A stretch of DNA of 64,000 nt from Massilia solisilvae (lineage in GTDB: Bacteria; Pseudomonadota; Gammaproteobacteria; Burkholderiales; Burkholderiaceae_D), in contig NZ_JANUGV010000002.1 of assembly GCF_024753215.1 (NCBI RefSeq), forward strand, positions 868,001 through 932,000, in the 5' to 3' direction. The notes beneath the pieces are model-generated. The model ran no database searches. It saw only the letters and a list, made by a program, of their open reading frames with translations, and was not told where the DNA came from. Shown piece by piece: positions 55,941-64,000 of this stretch. The stretch's first letter is position 1. Each line of letters opens with the position of its first letter. Made by a program: the position numbers and the translations under genes.

Positions 55941-56957
55941 TCACCGCGATTTCGAATAAAGCCCGGCCGGGCGCCACAGCAGGATGGCGATCATCAGGAT
56001 GATGTTCGACACCAGCGCCACTTTGGGCGCGAGAAAGCCCGCGTAGTTGGCCACCAGCGCCATGAGCAGCGCGCCGATGAAGCAGCCGCCGATCGAGCCG
56101 AGTCCGCCGATGATGACGACGATGAAGATCATGACCATCGTGTCCGCGCCCATCGAGGCGGTCAGGTTTTCCTTGTACAGCCCCCACATCACGCCGCCCA
56201 GGCCCGCGAGCGCAGAGCCGGCCGCGAACACGGCCACGAACAGGCGGCGGATACGGTAGCCGAGCGCCTCGACCATTTCGCCGTTCTCCACGCCGGCGCG
56301 GATCAACAGGCCCAGCTTGGTGCGGTTCAGGACCAGGAAGATCGTCAGGAACACGGCCAGGCCAACGACGACCGCGACCAGCCGGTATTTTTCGATGGCG
56401 GCGTCGCCCAGGATCAGCGATCCGCGCAGCGTGGCCGGCAGCGGCAGCGCGATCTGCTCCGGGCCCCAGATCACGTTGATCAGCTGCTCGGAGACGATCA
56501 TGCCGCCCATCGTCACCAGGATCTGCTTGAGGTGCTGGCCGTACACCGGCATGATGATCACGCGCTCGAACGCCCAGCCAAGCACGCCGGTGACGAGCAT
56601 CGCAACGATGAGGGCGAGGCCTAGCGCGCCAAGGTTAGCCGCCAGCGACTCGGCCTCGAGCCAGCCGTGCATCGGCAGCAGGACCATGGTGGCGGCGAAC
56701 GCGCCCACCGACACGAAGGCGCCGTGGCCAAAGTTCAGCACGCTCATCAGGCCGAACACGAGCGTCAGCCCGCTGGCCATAATGAAGATCATCATGCCCA
56801 TCGCAAGGCCGGCGACGCTCAGGGTGACCCAGGTGGGAAAACTGCCGACCAGCGGCAGCATGGCCAGCATCAGGGCCGGCACCAGCAAGAGCGGCGCGAT
56901 GTCGCGCTTGGCTGCGGGCAGGCTCTCTTGCTGGGCAAGGGGAAGGGAAGCACTCAT
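55941..56957 (-). CDS. livH: Branched-chain amino acid/amide ABC permease (LivH type)
   Basis: 338 residues from the ATG at 56957. Hydrophobic helices with the LivH blocks GLTLVFGLMSVLNFGHGAFV and FIVVIIGGLGSIGGCFIGAL. It pairs with LivM. It starts ten bases after the LivF stop. An N-terminal stretch of about 20 polar residues precedes the first helix. Confidence 0.92.
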   Translation of the reverse strand: MSASLPLAQQESLPAAKRDIAPLLLVPALMLAMLPLVGSFPTWVTLSVAGLAMGMMIFIMASGLTLVFGLMSVLNFGHGAFVSVGAFAATMVLLPMHGWLEAESLAANLGALGLALIVAMLVTGVLGWAFERVIIMPVYGQHLKQILVTMGGMIVSEQLINVIWGPEQIALPLPATLRGSLILGDAAIEKYRLVAVVVGLAVFLTIFLVLNRTKLGLLIRAGVENGEMVEALGYRIRRLFVAVFAAGSALAGLGGVMWGLYKENLTASMGADTMVMIFIVVIIGGLGSIGGCFIGALLMALVANYAGFLAPKVALVSNIILMIAILLWRPAGLYSKSR

Positions 56958-56967
56958 CGATGAAGTC

Positions 56968-57708
56968 CTATTGGTGCGAATCGAGCGACAGGCCAAGCAG
57001 GCGCGTCTGCAGTTCGTCGTCGTCGGCCAGCTCGCGCATGGAACCCGCGTGCACCACGCGACCGTCATCCATGACGCTCACGCTGTCGCCCAGCGTGCGC
57101 ACGAAGTTGAAGTTCTGCTCGACCAGCAAAATGGTGGTGTCGGTGTCCTTGAGTTCGCGGAAGGCCGCCATCAGGCTTTGCACGATCGCCGGCGCCAGGC
57201 CCTTGGTCGGCTCGTCCACCAGCAGGAGCTTGCGCGGCTCGACGATCGCACGGGCGATCGCCACCATCTGCTTCTGCCCGCCCGAGAGGTTCCCGGCCGG
57301 GTAGTTCCAGAACTTCTTCAGCGCCGGGAAGAAGCCGCAGATCCAGTCCACGCGCGCATTGTCGAGCGCGCCGCTGCGGGCCGCCAGGTACAGGTTCTCG
57401 CGCACGGTCAGTTCGGAGAACACGGCCATGCTTTCGGGGACGTAGGCAATGCCGGCACGCGCGATGTCGGGCGTGGACATCCTGGTGATGTCCTGGCCGT
57501 CGAAAGTGATGCTGCCGGCGCTGGCCTGCCACAGGCCCATGATGGTGCGCAGCGTGGTCGTCTTGCCCGCGCCGTTGCGGCCCAGGAGCACCGACAGGCC
57601 GCCGCGCGGCACCACCAGGTCCACGCCCTGCAGGATGTGGTACTGGCCGATGTGGGTGTGCACGCCGGACAGCGTGAGTAATGGATCAAGCTGGTTCTGG
57701 CGTTCCAA
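56968..57708 (-). CDS. livF: ABC transporter ATP-binding protein (LivF type)
   Basis: 246 residues from a TTG start at 57708, supported by AGGAAG ten bases upstream. Walker A (GRNGAGKTTT), signature (LSGGQKQM), Walker B (LLLVDEPTKGLAP) and the H-loop replaced by Q-N (LLVEQNFNF), as usual in LivF. The start lies inside livG with a 23-base overlap, suggesting coupled translation. Confidence 0.93.
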   Translation of the reverse strand: MERQNQLDPLLTLSGVHTHIGQYHILQGVDLVVPRGGLSVLLGRNGAGKTTTLRTIMGLWQASAGSITFDGQDITRMSTPDIARAGIAYVPESMAVFSELTVRENLYLAARSGALDNARVDWICGFFPALKKFWNYPAGNLSGGQKQMVAIARAIVEPRKLLLVDEPTKGLAPAIVQSLMAAFRELKDTDTTILLVEQNFNFVRTLGDSVSVMDDGRVVHAGSMRELADDDELQTRLLGLSLDSHQ

Positions 57709-58462
57709 GATAGGCTTCCTGTACGATCTGCGATTGCATCACTTCCTGCGGCTTGCCGTCCGCGACCAGCGTGCCGTTGTGGAGCACGATGATGCGGTCG
57801 GCCAGCGCGCGCACCACGTCCATCTTGTGCTCTACCAGCAGCACGGTCTTGTTGGCGTCACGCTTGACCTGGTGGATCAGGTCCAGCACCACCGGCACCT
57901 CGTCCACGCTCATGCCGGCGGTCGGCTCGTCGAACATCATGATCGAAGGTTCCAGCGCGAGCAAAATGGCCACTTCCAGCTTGCGCTGGTCGCCGTGCGA
58001 CAGTGTGCCGACCATGGTGTCGCGCCGCCCCATCAGGTGCACGCGTTCCAGGTAGTGCTCGGCGCGGGCGATCAGTTCCTTGTGGCTGGACCAGATCGAG
58101 AACATGTTCATGCCGGCCCCCGCGCGCGCCTGCACCGCGAGCCGCACGTTTTCGATCACGGACAGGTGCGGGAACAGGTTGGTGAGCTGGAACGCGCGGC
58201 CGATGCCAAGGCGCGTGCGGCGCGCCGGCCCGTGGCGCGTGACCTCATGGCCGTTGATGAAGACGCTGCCCGAGGTCGCGGGCAGCTGCCCGGACACCAG
58301 GTTGAAATAGGTGGTCTTGCCGGCGCCGTTGGGGCCGACGATGACCGTCAGCGTGCCCGGGTAAAAGTCCGCCGTCACCGCGTTCACCGCGACGTGGCCA
58401 CCAAAACGGATGGTCAGGTCGCGGGTGGACAGCGACGGCTGCTGTTGCGAGTATGCGGTCAT
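57686..58462 (-). CDS. livG: ABC transporter ATP-binding protein (LivG type)
   Basis: 258 residues. Walker A (VGPNGAGKTTYFNLVSGQLP), signature variant (LSHGDQRKLEVAI), Walker B (IMMFDEPTAGMS) and LLVEHKMD. The LSHGDQR form of the signature is seen in urea/amide-type transporters of this family (UrtD-like) as well as LivG. It starts four bases after the stop of the binding-protein gene. Confidence 0.93.
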   Translation of the reverse strand: MTAYSQQQPSLSTRDLTIRFGGHVAVNAVTADFYPGTLTVIVGPNGAGKTTYFNLVSGQLPATSGSVFINGHEVTRHGPARRTRLGIGRAFQLTNLFPHLSVIENVRLAVQARAGAGMNMFSIWSSHKELIARAEHYLERVHLMGRRDTMVGTLSHGDQRKLEVAILLALEPSIMMFDEPTAGMSVDEVPVVLDLIHQVKRDANKTVLLVEHKMDVVRALADRIIVLHNGTLVADGKPQEVMQSQIVQEAYLGTPEPA

Positions 58463-58466
58463 GCGA

Positions 58467-59672
58467 TCAGCGCTTGTTCGTCACCGGCAGCGGCAGTTCC
58501 TTGGCCGGGATCTCGCGCACCAGTTCCAGCAGGTCCCATTCGTTCTTCTGGTCCTTCTTGATGCGGAAGTGGTACATCGGCTGCAGCGCCTGGTGGTCTT
58601 CCTTGCGGAAGGTCATGGTGCCTTTCGGGGTCTCGAACGACATGCCTTCCATCGCCGTGACCAGCTGCTCGCTGTTGGCGCTCGGGACCTTGGACAACGC
58701 GGTGAACACGGCGCTGGCCGCGGCCATGCCGCCGGCGGTGAACATGTCGGGCGGTGCCTTGTAGCGCTTGGTGTGCTCGGACACCAGCCAGTCGTTCATC
58801 TTGTTCTTCGGGAAGCCGTAGTAGTAATAGATCGTGCCTTCGGTGCCTGCGTAGGCCTTCCAGGTCTTCATGATCGGCAGCAGGTTGCCGCCCGGCGCCA
58901 GCGCGATGCCATAGCGTTCCGGCTTCATGTCGGCGATCTTGTTCATCGGGTTGGGACCGGCCCACACGATGGCCAGCACGCGCGGCTGCGGCTTGTCCTT
59001 GAGCGCGTCGAACAGGCGCTGCGACGGCGCGGTGAAGTCGGTCGCGGTGGCGGGCGCATATTCCTCGTGCACGACGGTGGCCTTGGAGCCGGTGGCCGCC
59101 AGTGCCTGCTTGCCGGCCTTGATGGCGTCGCGGCCGAAGGCGTAGTCCTGTGCCAGGAACCCGATCGAGCCGCTCTTGAGCGTGCTGGCCGCGGCCAGCG
59201 CGTCCTGCATCGAGTTGCGCGCGGTACGGAAGATGTACTTGTTCCACTTGGCGCCCGTGATCTCGTCGGCCACCGCCGGCTCCACCACCAGCACCTTCTT
59301 GTATTCCTTGGCCACCGGCAGCATGGCCAGCGCCGAGCCGCTCGAGGTGGTGCCCACCGCGATGTCGGCCTTGTCGTCGCCATAGGCTTCGGCCAGCAGG
59401 GTGCGGCCCAGGTCCGGCTTGCCCTGGTCGTCCTTGACGATCACCTTGATTTTGCGGCCGTTGATTTCCATCTTGCCGCCGGTGAGGTATTCCAGGCCCA
59501 TCATGAAGCCGGTCTCGGTCTCCTTGGCGTAGGACTCGAGCACGCCGGTCTTGCCGGCGATGAGCGCGATCTTCAGGTCGGGCGCAGCCAGCGCGCAAGT
59601 CGAGAACAGGGCGGCGAACGCGCCGGCCAGTGCGAGGCTCAAGGGCTTGGCGAGGGGTGTGGTGCTGTTCAT
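58467..59672 (-). CDS. livK: Periplasmic substrate-binding protein of the HAAT ABC transporter
   Basis: 401 residues with AGGAG before the ATG. A signal peptide (about 1-29, ending ALA) precedes a two-lobed type I periplasmic-binding fold (LKIALIAGKTGVLESYAKET, ADIAVGTTSSGSALAMLPVA, IGFLAQDYAFGRDAIKAGKQ). It captures the substrate for LivHMGF. The family binds amino acids, amides, urea or aromatic acids; the pocket cannot be assigned by eye. Confidence 0.9.
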   Translation of the reverse strand: MNSTTPLAKPLSLALAGAFAALFSTCALAAPDLKIALIAGKTGVLESYAKETETGFMMGLEYLTGGKMEINGRKIKVIVKDDQGKPDLGRTLLAEAYGDDKADIAVGTTSSGSALAMLPVAKEYKKVLVVEPAVADEITGAKWNKYIFRTARNSMQDALAAASTLKSGSIGFLAQDYAFGRDAIKAGKQALAATGSKATVVHEEYAPATATDFTAPSQRLFDALKDKPQPRVLAIVWAGPNPMNKIADMKPERYGIALAPGGNLLPIMKTWKAYAGTEGTIYYYYGFPKNKMNDWLVSEHTKRYKAPPDMFTAGGMAAASAVFTALSKVPSANSEQLVTAMEGMSFETPKGTMTFRKEDHQALQPMYHFRIKKDQKNEWDLLELVREIPAKELPLPVTNKR

Positions 59673-59695
59673 GTGAGTCTCCTAGTGATTTCTGC

Positions 59696-60568
59696 TTACG
59701 CGACCTGCGCCATGAAGCTGCGGATCGCGGCGAGGGCCTCGGGCTCGGTGAGCATCGGCGCATGGCCGACGTTCGGCACCTCGGCGTAGCGCAGGTCGGG
59801 CGCCGCCTTGCGCATCCATGCAGCCTGCTGTTCCTCGACGAGGTCGGACAGCGTGCCGCGAATGAGCAGGGTGGGGCGCTTCTTTGCCAGGCGCTTGAAC
59901 GCCAGCCGTGCGGCAAGCGAGGTCGGCCTCAGTTTACCCGTTTGCAACGCAATCGCAATATTCGGGTCATAGCGCGCCGCCAGGCGCCCTTCGGCATCCT
60001 GCTCGAATGCGCGGCGCGCCCATTTGAGCCATTCGTCATCCGAGTTGTCGGGGAAGGCACACTGGTTGATGTCCTTGATGTAGCCCGCTGCTTCCTCCCA
60101 CGAGGTGAGCGAGGCGGACTTGCCGGTGTAGCCGGCGATGCGCGCCAGGCCCTTGGGCGAGATGACGGGCCCGATGTCGTTGAGGATGGCACCGGCGATC
60201 AGGTCAAGGTTCTTGGCCGCGAGCGTCATCGTGATCAGGCCACCCATCGAGGTGCCGACGAACACGGCGCGGGCGATGCCCAGGTCGTGCATCAGCTTCT
60301 CGACGTCGCCGGCATACACCAGCGGGCTGTAGTTGTCGGGGTTGGGGTCGCGCTGCGAGTGGCCGCGGCCGCGCACGTCCACGGCGATGACACGCCGGCC
60401 AAGGCGCGCGATTTCGGGCGCGATCTCGTCGAAATCGGAAGAATTGCGGGTCAGGCCGTGGATGCAGATGACGGGCAGGTGCGCTGGCCCCGCGCTGGCG
60501 GCATAGTCGCGGGCGTACAGCGCAAGGCCGTCGGTGCTGGTAAAGGTGATCGGTGTGAAGTTGGACAC
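59696..60568 (-). CDS. Alpha/beta hydrolase
   Basis: 290 residues from a GTG start at 60568 (AGAGGA upstream). No signal peptide, so cytoplasmic. Oxyanion and HG block ICIHGLTRNSSDF, nucleophile elbow VGTSMGG, acid near GTLSDLVEE and His in NVGHAPMLTEPEAL. It resembles esterases and enol-lactonases. It lies between the TonB receptor and the binding-protein gene, so it may cut the imported compound. Substrate unknown. Confidence 0.87.
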   Translation of the reverse strand: MSNFTPITFTSTDGLALYARDYAASAGPAHLPVICIHGLTRNSSDFDEIAPEIARLGRRVIAVDVRGRGHSQRDPNPDNYSPLVYAGDVEKLMHDLGIARAVFVGTSMGGLITMTLAAKNLDLIAGAILNDIGPVISPKGLARIAGYTGKSASLTSWEEAAGYIKDINQCAFPDNSDDEWLKWARRAFEQDAEGRLAARYDPNIAIALQTGKLRPTSLAARLAFKRLAKKRPTLLIRGTLSDLVEEQQAAWMRKAAPDLRYAEVPNVGHAPMLTEPEALAAIRSFMAQVA

Positions 60569-60621
60569 GCTGGCGGATCCTCTCGGGTCAGGCGGATTCG
60601 GGGTCGAAAGGGTGCAACCGG

Positions 60622-60654
60622 CCTGGCCGGCGCCTTTGTGGGGCGCCAGCCAGG
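60622..60654. repeat. GC-rich hairpin between receptor and hydrolase genes
   Basis: CCTGGC (60622-60627) and GGCGCC (60629-60634) pair with GGCGCC (60642-60647) and GCCAGG (60649-60654). No T run follows on either strand, so it may stabilise or process the transcript rather than end it. Confidence 0.5.
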
Positions 60655-60682
60655 TGATGCTGACTACTGTGGGATCGCTAGA

Positions 60683-62965
60683 TCAGAAGCGGTACTCGAC
60701 CGTGCCCGACACGGTGCGCGGGGCGCCGTAGAACGCGCTCAGCGTACCCTCGTTGCCGAGGGTCTGGAACAGGTAGCCACCGGTCTTGTAATGCTCGTCG
60801 GTCAGGTTCTTGCCATGCAGGCCAACACGCAGGCGGCCGTCGGCGCGGGTCCAGACCACGCTCGCATCGACCAGGTGGTAGGACTGCTGGTCCAGGTCGG
60901 ACGGGGTCTCGAACTGGTAGGTCTTGCTCTTGAAGGCGTAGCTGGCCATCAGCGAGGTGGTGCCGTTGTAGCCCATCAGCGGGGTCGGGATGTCGTACGT
61001 CGCGCGGATGTTGCTCGAGTTGCGCGGCGTATTCTGGAAGTAGCGCTTGTCCGCCACGTTCACGCCGGCCACGATGTACTCCTTGTACTTGGCGTCGATG
61101 TAGCTGTACATGCCGGCCAGGGTGAACTCCTTGGTGATGTGCGCGATCGCCTCGAGTTCGACGCCCTTGATCTTGGCCTTGCCCGCGTTCGTGGTCACGC
61201 CTGCGAAGGTGTCGTCTTTGCCGTCGCCGTTGGTGTCGATCGCCACCGAGCCCGGGATCTGCACGTCTTTGTAGTCGCTGTGGAACACCGCGGCGTTGGT
61301 GGTGATGCGGCCGCCGTTGAACGAGGACTTCAGGCCCAGTTCGGTGGTCTTGATGGTCTCGGGGCTGTAACCCTGGCGTGCCTTGGCCACGGTCAGCTTG
61401 GTGCCGACCATGTTCATGCGCGGGTCGAAGCCGCCGCCCTTGAAGCCTTCGGAGTACGACGCGTACACGTTGTGGTCGGCGTTGACCTTGTAGTTCAGCG
61501 CGATGCGCGGGGTGAACTTGGTGTCGCGGCGGCTCAGGTCGGGCAGGTCGGTGTCCGGGATCGCGGTCAGCTTGGTCGCGGCCGGGTTGCCCAGGTACGG
61601 CGAGCCCTTGCCCAGGTAGCTCTGGCGGTACAGCGCGGCGTCGCGCTTGTCCACGGTGTAGCGGCCGCCGAGGGACAGCTGCAGGTCCGGGGTCAGGTTG
61701 TAGCTGCCGTCGATGTAGGCGGCCCAGGCCTTGGTGCCCACGTTGGCGCTGGTGTAGGTGCTGGCGATGAAGGCCGGGAAGCCGACGATGGTGTCGAACT
61801 GGTTGAACGCCGTCGCGTCCATGTAGTACACGCCTGCGGTGCCCTGCAGGTCCTTGCCGCTGTAGGTGGCGTTGAACTCCTGGCTGAACTGCTTGTTCGA
61901 GTACTCGGCGGGCACCTCCAGGTCCACCACCGGCAGCGCGTCGAAGTCGATCGGCGCCCACGAGTGGTCGCGGCGGCTGGCGGTGATCGACTTCAGGGTC
62001 ACTTCCGGCGTCACGTTGTATTCGACCAGCGCGGACACGCCGTGGGCGCGGATTTCCTGCTCGTGGCCGTTGGTGGTGATCATCTCACCCTGGGTGTCGT
62101 ACACGTTCGACAGGATCGGGAAGCCGCTCTTGCGGCCAACCATCAGGCGGTGGCCGTTCTTCGGATTCGAATCGTCCTGGGTGATGTCGCCGGCGATGCG
62201 GATGAACAGGTCCTGGGTCGGGGTGAACTCGGCCGACAGGCGGGCTGCGGTCAGGTCCTTGTCGTAGTTGCCTTTGCCGGTGACGAGGTTGGTGCCGTAG
62301 CCGTCACGCTTGAACTTGGCGATGGTGCCGCCGATGCGCGCGGTGTCCGACAGCGGGGTGCTGGCGGTCAGCACGCCTTCCTTCTGGCCGTAGTCGCCCA
62401 CGGTGGCGCGCACGCGCACGTCGGTTTGCGGGGCCAGTTTGCGGGTCACGTACTTGATGGCGCCGCCGATGGTGTTGCGGCCGTACAGGGTGCCCTGCGG
62501 GCCGCGCAGCACTTCGATGCGCTCGACGTCGTAGATATCGGCCACGGCCGCTTGCGGGCGAGCCAGGAACACGTCGTCCATGTAGATGCCAACGCCGGAT
62601 TCGAAGCCGGCAACCGGGTCGGCCTGGCCGACGCCGCGGATGAAGGCGGTCAGCGTGGTGTTGGTTGCGCGCGACGCTTTCAGGGTGGTGTTCGGGATGC
62701 TGTTGGTCAGGCCGGTCAGGTCGGGGATGGCCTGTTTGGACAGCTGGTCGGCGCTGAAGGCAGTGACCGAGACCGGGACATCCTGCAGCGTCTCTTCGCG
62801 GCGGCGTGCGGTGACGACCACTTTTTCGATGTTGTTTTCCGAGGTCGCTGCCGGTGCCTGGCTGTTCGCTTCCTGGGCGTAGGACACGCCAACGGTGCCG
62901 TAAAGGGCGAGCACGGCGGCGGCGGTACGGGTAAGCAGCAGCGGATTCTTCTTGGTAAGACGCAT
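60683..62965 (-). CDS. TonB-dependent outer-membrane receptor
   Basis: 760 residues with AGGAGA before the ATG. A signal peptide (about 1-31), a TonB-box-like start (EKVVVTARRREETLQDVPVS), the plug (TTLTAFIRGVGQADPVAGFE, VERIEVLRGPQGTLYGRNTI, GGAIKYVTRK) and a 22-strand barrel ending GTVEYRF. There is no N-terminal signalling domain. It imports a bulky or scarce substrate with TonB energy. Its place at the head of a hydrolase/ABC importer operon suggests an organic nutrient rather than iron. Confidence 0.93.
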   Translation of the reverse strand: MRLTKKNPLLLTRTAAAVLALYGTVGVSYAQEANSQAPAATSENNIEKVVVTARRREETLQDVPVSVTAFSADQLSKQAIPDLTGLTNSIPNTTLKASRATNTTLTAFIRGVGQADPVAGFESGVGIYMDDVFLARPQAAVADIYDVERIEVLRGPQGTLYGRNTIGGAIKYVTRKLAPQTDVRVRATVGDYGQKEGVLTASTPLSDTARIGGTIAKFKRDGYGTNLVTGKGNYDKDLTAARLSAEFTPTQDLFIRIAGDITQDDSNPKNGHRLMVGRKSGFPILSNVYDTQGEMITTNGHEQEIRAHGVSALVEYNVTPEVTLKSITASRRDHSWAPIDFDALPVVDLEVPAEYSNKQFSQEFNATYSGKDLQGTAGVYYMDATAFNQFDTIVGFPAFIASTYTSANVGTKAWAAYIDGSYNLTPDLQLSLGGRYTVDKRDAALYRQSYLGKGSPYLGNPAATKLTAIPDTDLPDLSRRDTKFTPRIALNYKVNADHNVYASYSEGFKGGGFDPRMNMVGTKLTVAKARQGYSPETIKTTELGLKSSFNGGRITTNAAVFHSDYKDVQIPGSVAIDTNGDGKDDTFAGVTTNAGKAKIKGVELEAIAHITKEFTLAGMYSYIDAKYKEYIVAGVNVADKRYFQNTPRNSSNIRATYDIPTPLMGYNGTTSLMASYAFKSKTYQFETPSDLDQQSYHLVDASVVWTRADGRLRVGLHGKNLTDEHYKTGGYLFQTLGNEGTLSAFYGAPRTVSGTVEYRF

Positions 62966-63068
62966 TGTTGTCTCCTAATTTTTGGATTTGCGGCATGCGT
63001 TCAGTCGCACGGTCGAAGTGTGCCCTTGTTGAGTTTGGATGAAAAGATGGCAAGCTCGCCCACCCTTT

Positions 63069-63205
63069 GTGCAGAAATGCACACCCCCTGCGCACCAGCT
63101 CGGTGCAAGAGCGGGAAGGGGCCGGACCGTACTGTTTGCACAATTTCTGTGCATACACAAACTGTTGTGCCAAAGCGATTGCCGGTGCAATGTGCGCTAG
63201 TGCAC
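63069..63205. promoter_or_regulatory. Cluster of GTGCA/TGCAC palindromes in divergent promoter
   Basis: GTGCAGAAATGCAC (63069-63082), TGCACAATTTCTGTGCA (63137-63153) and GTGCAC (63200-63205) lie in the gap between the TonB receptor and LysR genes, with further GTGCAA and TTGTGC half sites. This is the place and symmetry expected of LysR operators. Confidence 0.5.
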
Positions 63206-63236
63206 AATATTCCAAACTGACATCATTTTCTTGCCT

Positions 63237-64000
63237 ATGAACATCCTGCCCGAGTGGACCGACCTGCGCTTTTTCCTGGAACTGGCGCGTGCCGGCACGC
63301 TGTCGGGCGCCTCGCGCCGGCTGGAGGTGGAGCACACCACGGTGGCGCGCCGCATCGACCGGCTCGAGGCGCAGCTGGGCACCACCTTGTTCGACCGCTC
63401 GCGCGAGGGCTACGAGCTGACCGAGATGGGCCAGACCCTGCTGCCGCACGCCGAGGCGATGGAGGGCGCGGCGCTGGCCGCCGCCGAGCAGCTGGTGGGC
63501 GCGGAGGTGACCGCGCACGGCGTGGTGCGGCTGGGGGTGCCTGAGCTGTTCGGCGTGCGCGTGGTCGCGTCCTTGCTGGCCAGCCTGCTGCGCGACCATC
63601 CGGATTTGTCGATCGACCTCCTGGTGCTGCCGCGCTTTGCCAACCTGGCCAACCGCGAGGCCGACATGGGCGTGATGCTCGACCCGCCCACCACCGGCCG
63701 CTACGTGGTCACGCGCATGGCGACCTTTCGCATGTACCTGTACGCCTCGCCCGAGTACCTGGCGCGCCACAAGCCGATCCACTCGCATGCCGACCTTGTG
63801 CACCACGATTTCGTCGACTACGTGCAGGACCGGCTGGCCAGCCAGGAGCTGTCGTACCTGAACGAACTGGGCTTCACCCCGCGCCGCCGGCTGTGCTGCA
63901 CCGGCATGACGGCGCAGGTGGAAGCGGCCAAGGCCGGCCTGGGCCTGATGCTGGCGCCGCCCTACGCCATTCCCGACGACGGCCGCCTGAAGATGGTCCT
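63237..64000 (+). CDS. LysR family transcriptional regulator, N-terminal part
   Basis: The gene starts at 63237 and runs off the window; 254 residues are visible of about 300 expected. The winged helix (DLRFFLELARAGTLSGASRR, EVEHTTVARRIDRLEAQLGT) and the effector-binding domain (GVVRLGVPELFGVRVVASLL, YASPEYLARHKPIHSHADLV) are those of LysR regulators. It is divergent from the receptor/hydrolase/ABC operon and probably controls it in response to the imported compound. Confidence 0.92.
   Translation, partial: MNILPEWTDLRFFLELARAGTLSGASRRLEVEHTTVARRIDRLEAQLGTTLFDRSREGYELTEMGQTLLPHAEAMEGAALAAAEQLVGAEVTAHGVVRLGVPELFGVRVVASLLASLLRDHPDLSIDLLVLPRFANLANREADMGVMLDPPTTGRYVVTRMATFRMYLYASPEYLARHKPIHSHADLVHHDFVDYVQDRLASQELSYLNELGFTPRRRLCCTGMTAQVEAAKAGLGLMLAPPYAIPDDGRLKMV

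Noticed and set aside
59630..63220. 1196-residue open frame on the plus strand opposite the TonB receptor and hydrolase genes
   Set aside because: Its composition is His/Gly/Val/Arg-rich, the usual mirror of a GC-rich coding strand, and the minus-strand genes show complete family motifs.

Overview
The window is chromosomal DNA of very high GC from a betaproteobacterium, most likely Oxalobacteraceae (Massilia, Duganella or Janthinobacterium type). This placement is an inference from the gene set: a long alanine-rich RpoD, the hemC-hemD-hemX-hemY cluster, PHA-related genes (acetoacetyl-CoA reductase, phasin), PEP-CTERM surface proteins, many c-di-GMP and chemotaxis genes, and GC-rich codon use throughout. 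I see no rRNA, tRNA, insertion sequence, prophage or CRISPR array. The window opens inside an AI-2E family transporter gene and closes inside a LysR regulator gene.

Layout. 0-10 kb: envelope proteins (YihY/BrkB, OmpA, MipA), a winged-helix protein, MtfA peptidase, acetoacetyl-CoA reductase, a DksA/TraR zinc-finger protein and two uncharacterised genes. 10-17 kb: hydroxypyruvate isomerase, a MarR-MFS pair, a soluble-sensor chemotaxis transducer, RhlE helicase, SuhB. 17-23 kb: TrmJ, a Tat-subunit/GMC oxidoreductase/hydrolase operon, a response regulator, a TetR regulator and a LOG protein. 23-29 kb: a four-gene operon (outer-membrane barrel, small PstS-like protein, GGDEF-EAL protein, diguanylate cyclase) preceded by a PhoB-box-like direct repeat. 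29-34.5 kb: YgjP-type peptidase, KGG stress protein, phasin-hemerythrin pair, YaeQ, PCu(A)C copper chaperone, head-GIN protein. 34.5-42 kb: PilT-like ATPase, two multihaem cytochromes c, a ProQ-exonuclease pair, and rpoD behind a 577-base gene-free leader. 42-52 kb: NHL-repeat lipoprotein, PEP carboxylase, haem biosynthesis operon, pyrophosphatase. 52-54.7 kb: a PEP-CTERM protein, a small secreted protein and a secreted metalloprotease in one operon. 54.8-64 kb: a complete branched-chain/amide-type ABC transporter, an alpha/beta hydrolase and a TonB-dependent receptor in one direction, with a divergent LysR gene.

The loci that look most like coherent but poorly described systems are: (1) the putatively Pho-controlled barrel/PstS-like/c-di-GMP operon at 23.2-28.9 kb; (2) the TonB receptor-hydrolase-ABC importer-LysR locus at 54.9-64 kb, with several GTGCA/TGCAC palindromes in its divergent promoter; (3) the PEP-CTERM/secreted protease cassette at 52.2-54.7 kb. 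Two families of intergenic palindromic repeats (GTAGGGTGGGCA type and CCGGGACGACG type) are scattered between genes, and a short hairpin-rich transcript with a strong terminator may lie upstream of rpoD. All functional calls rest on reading motifs and gene order by eye; no database search was run.
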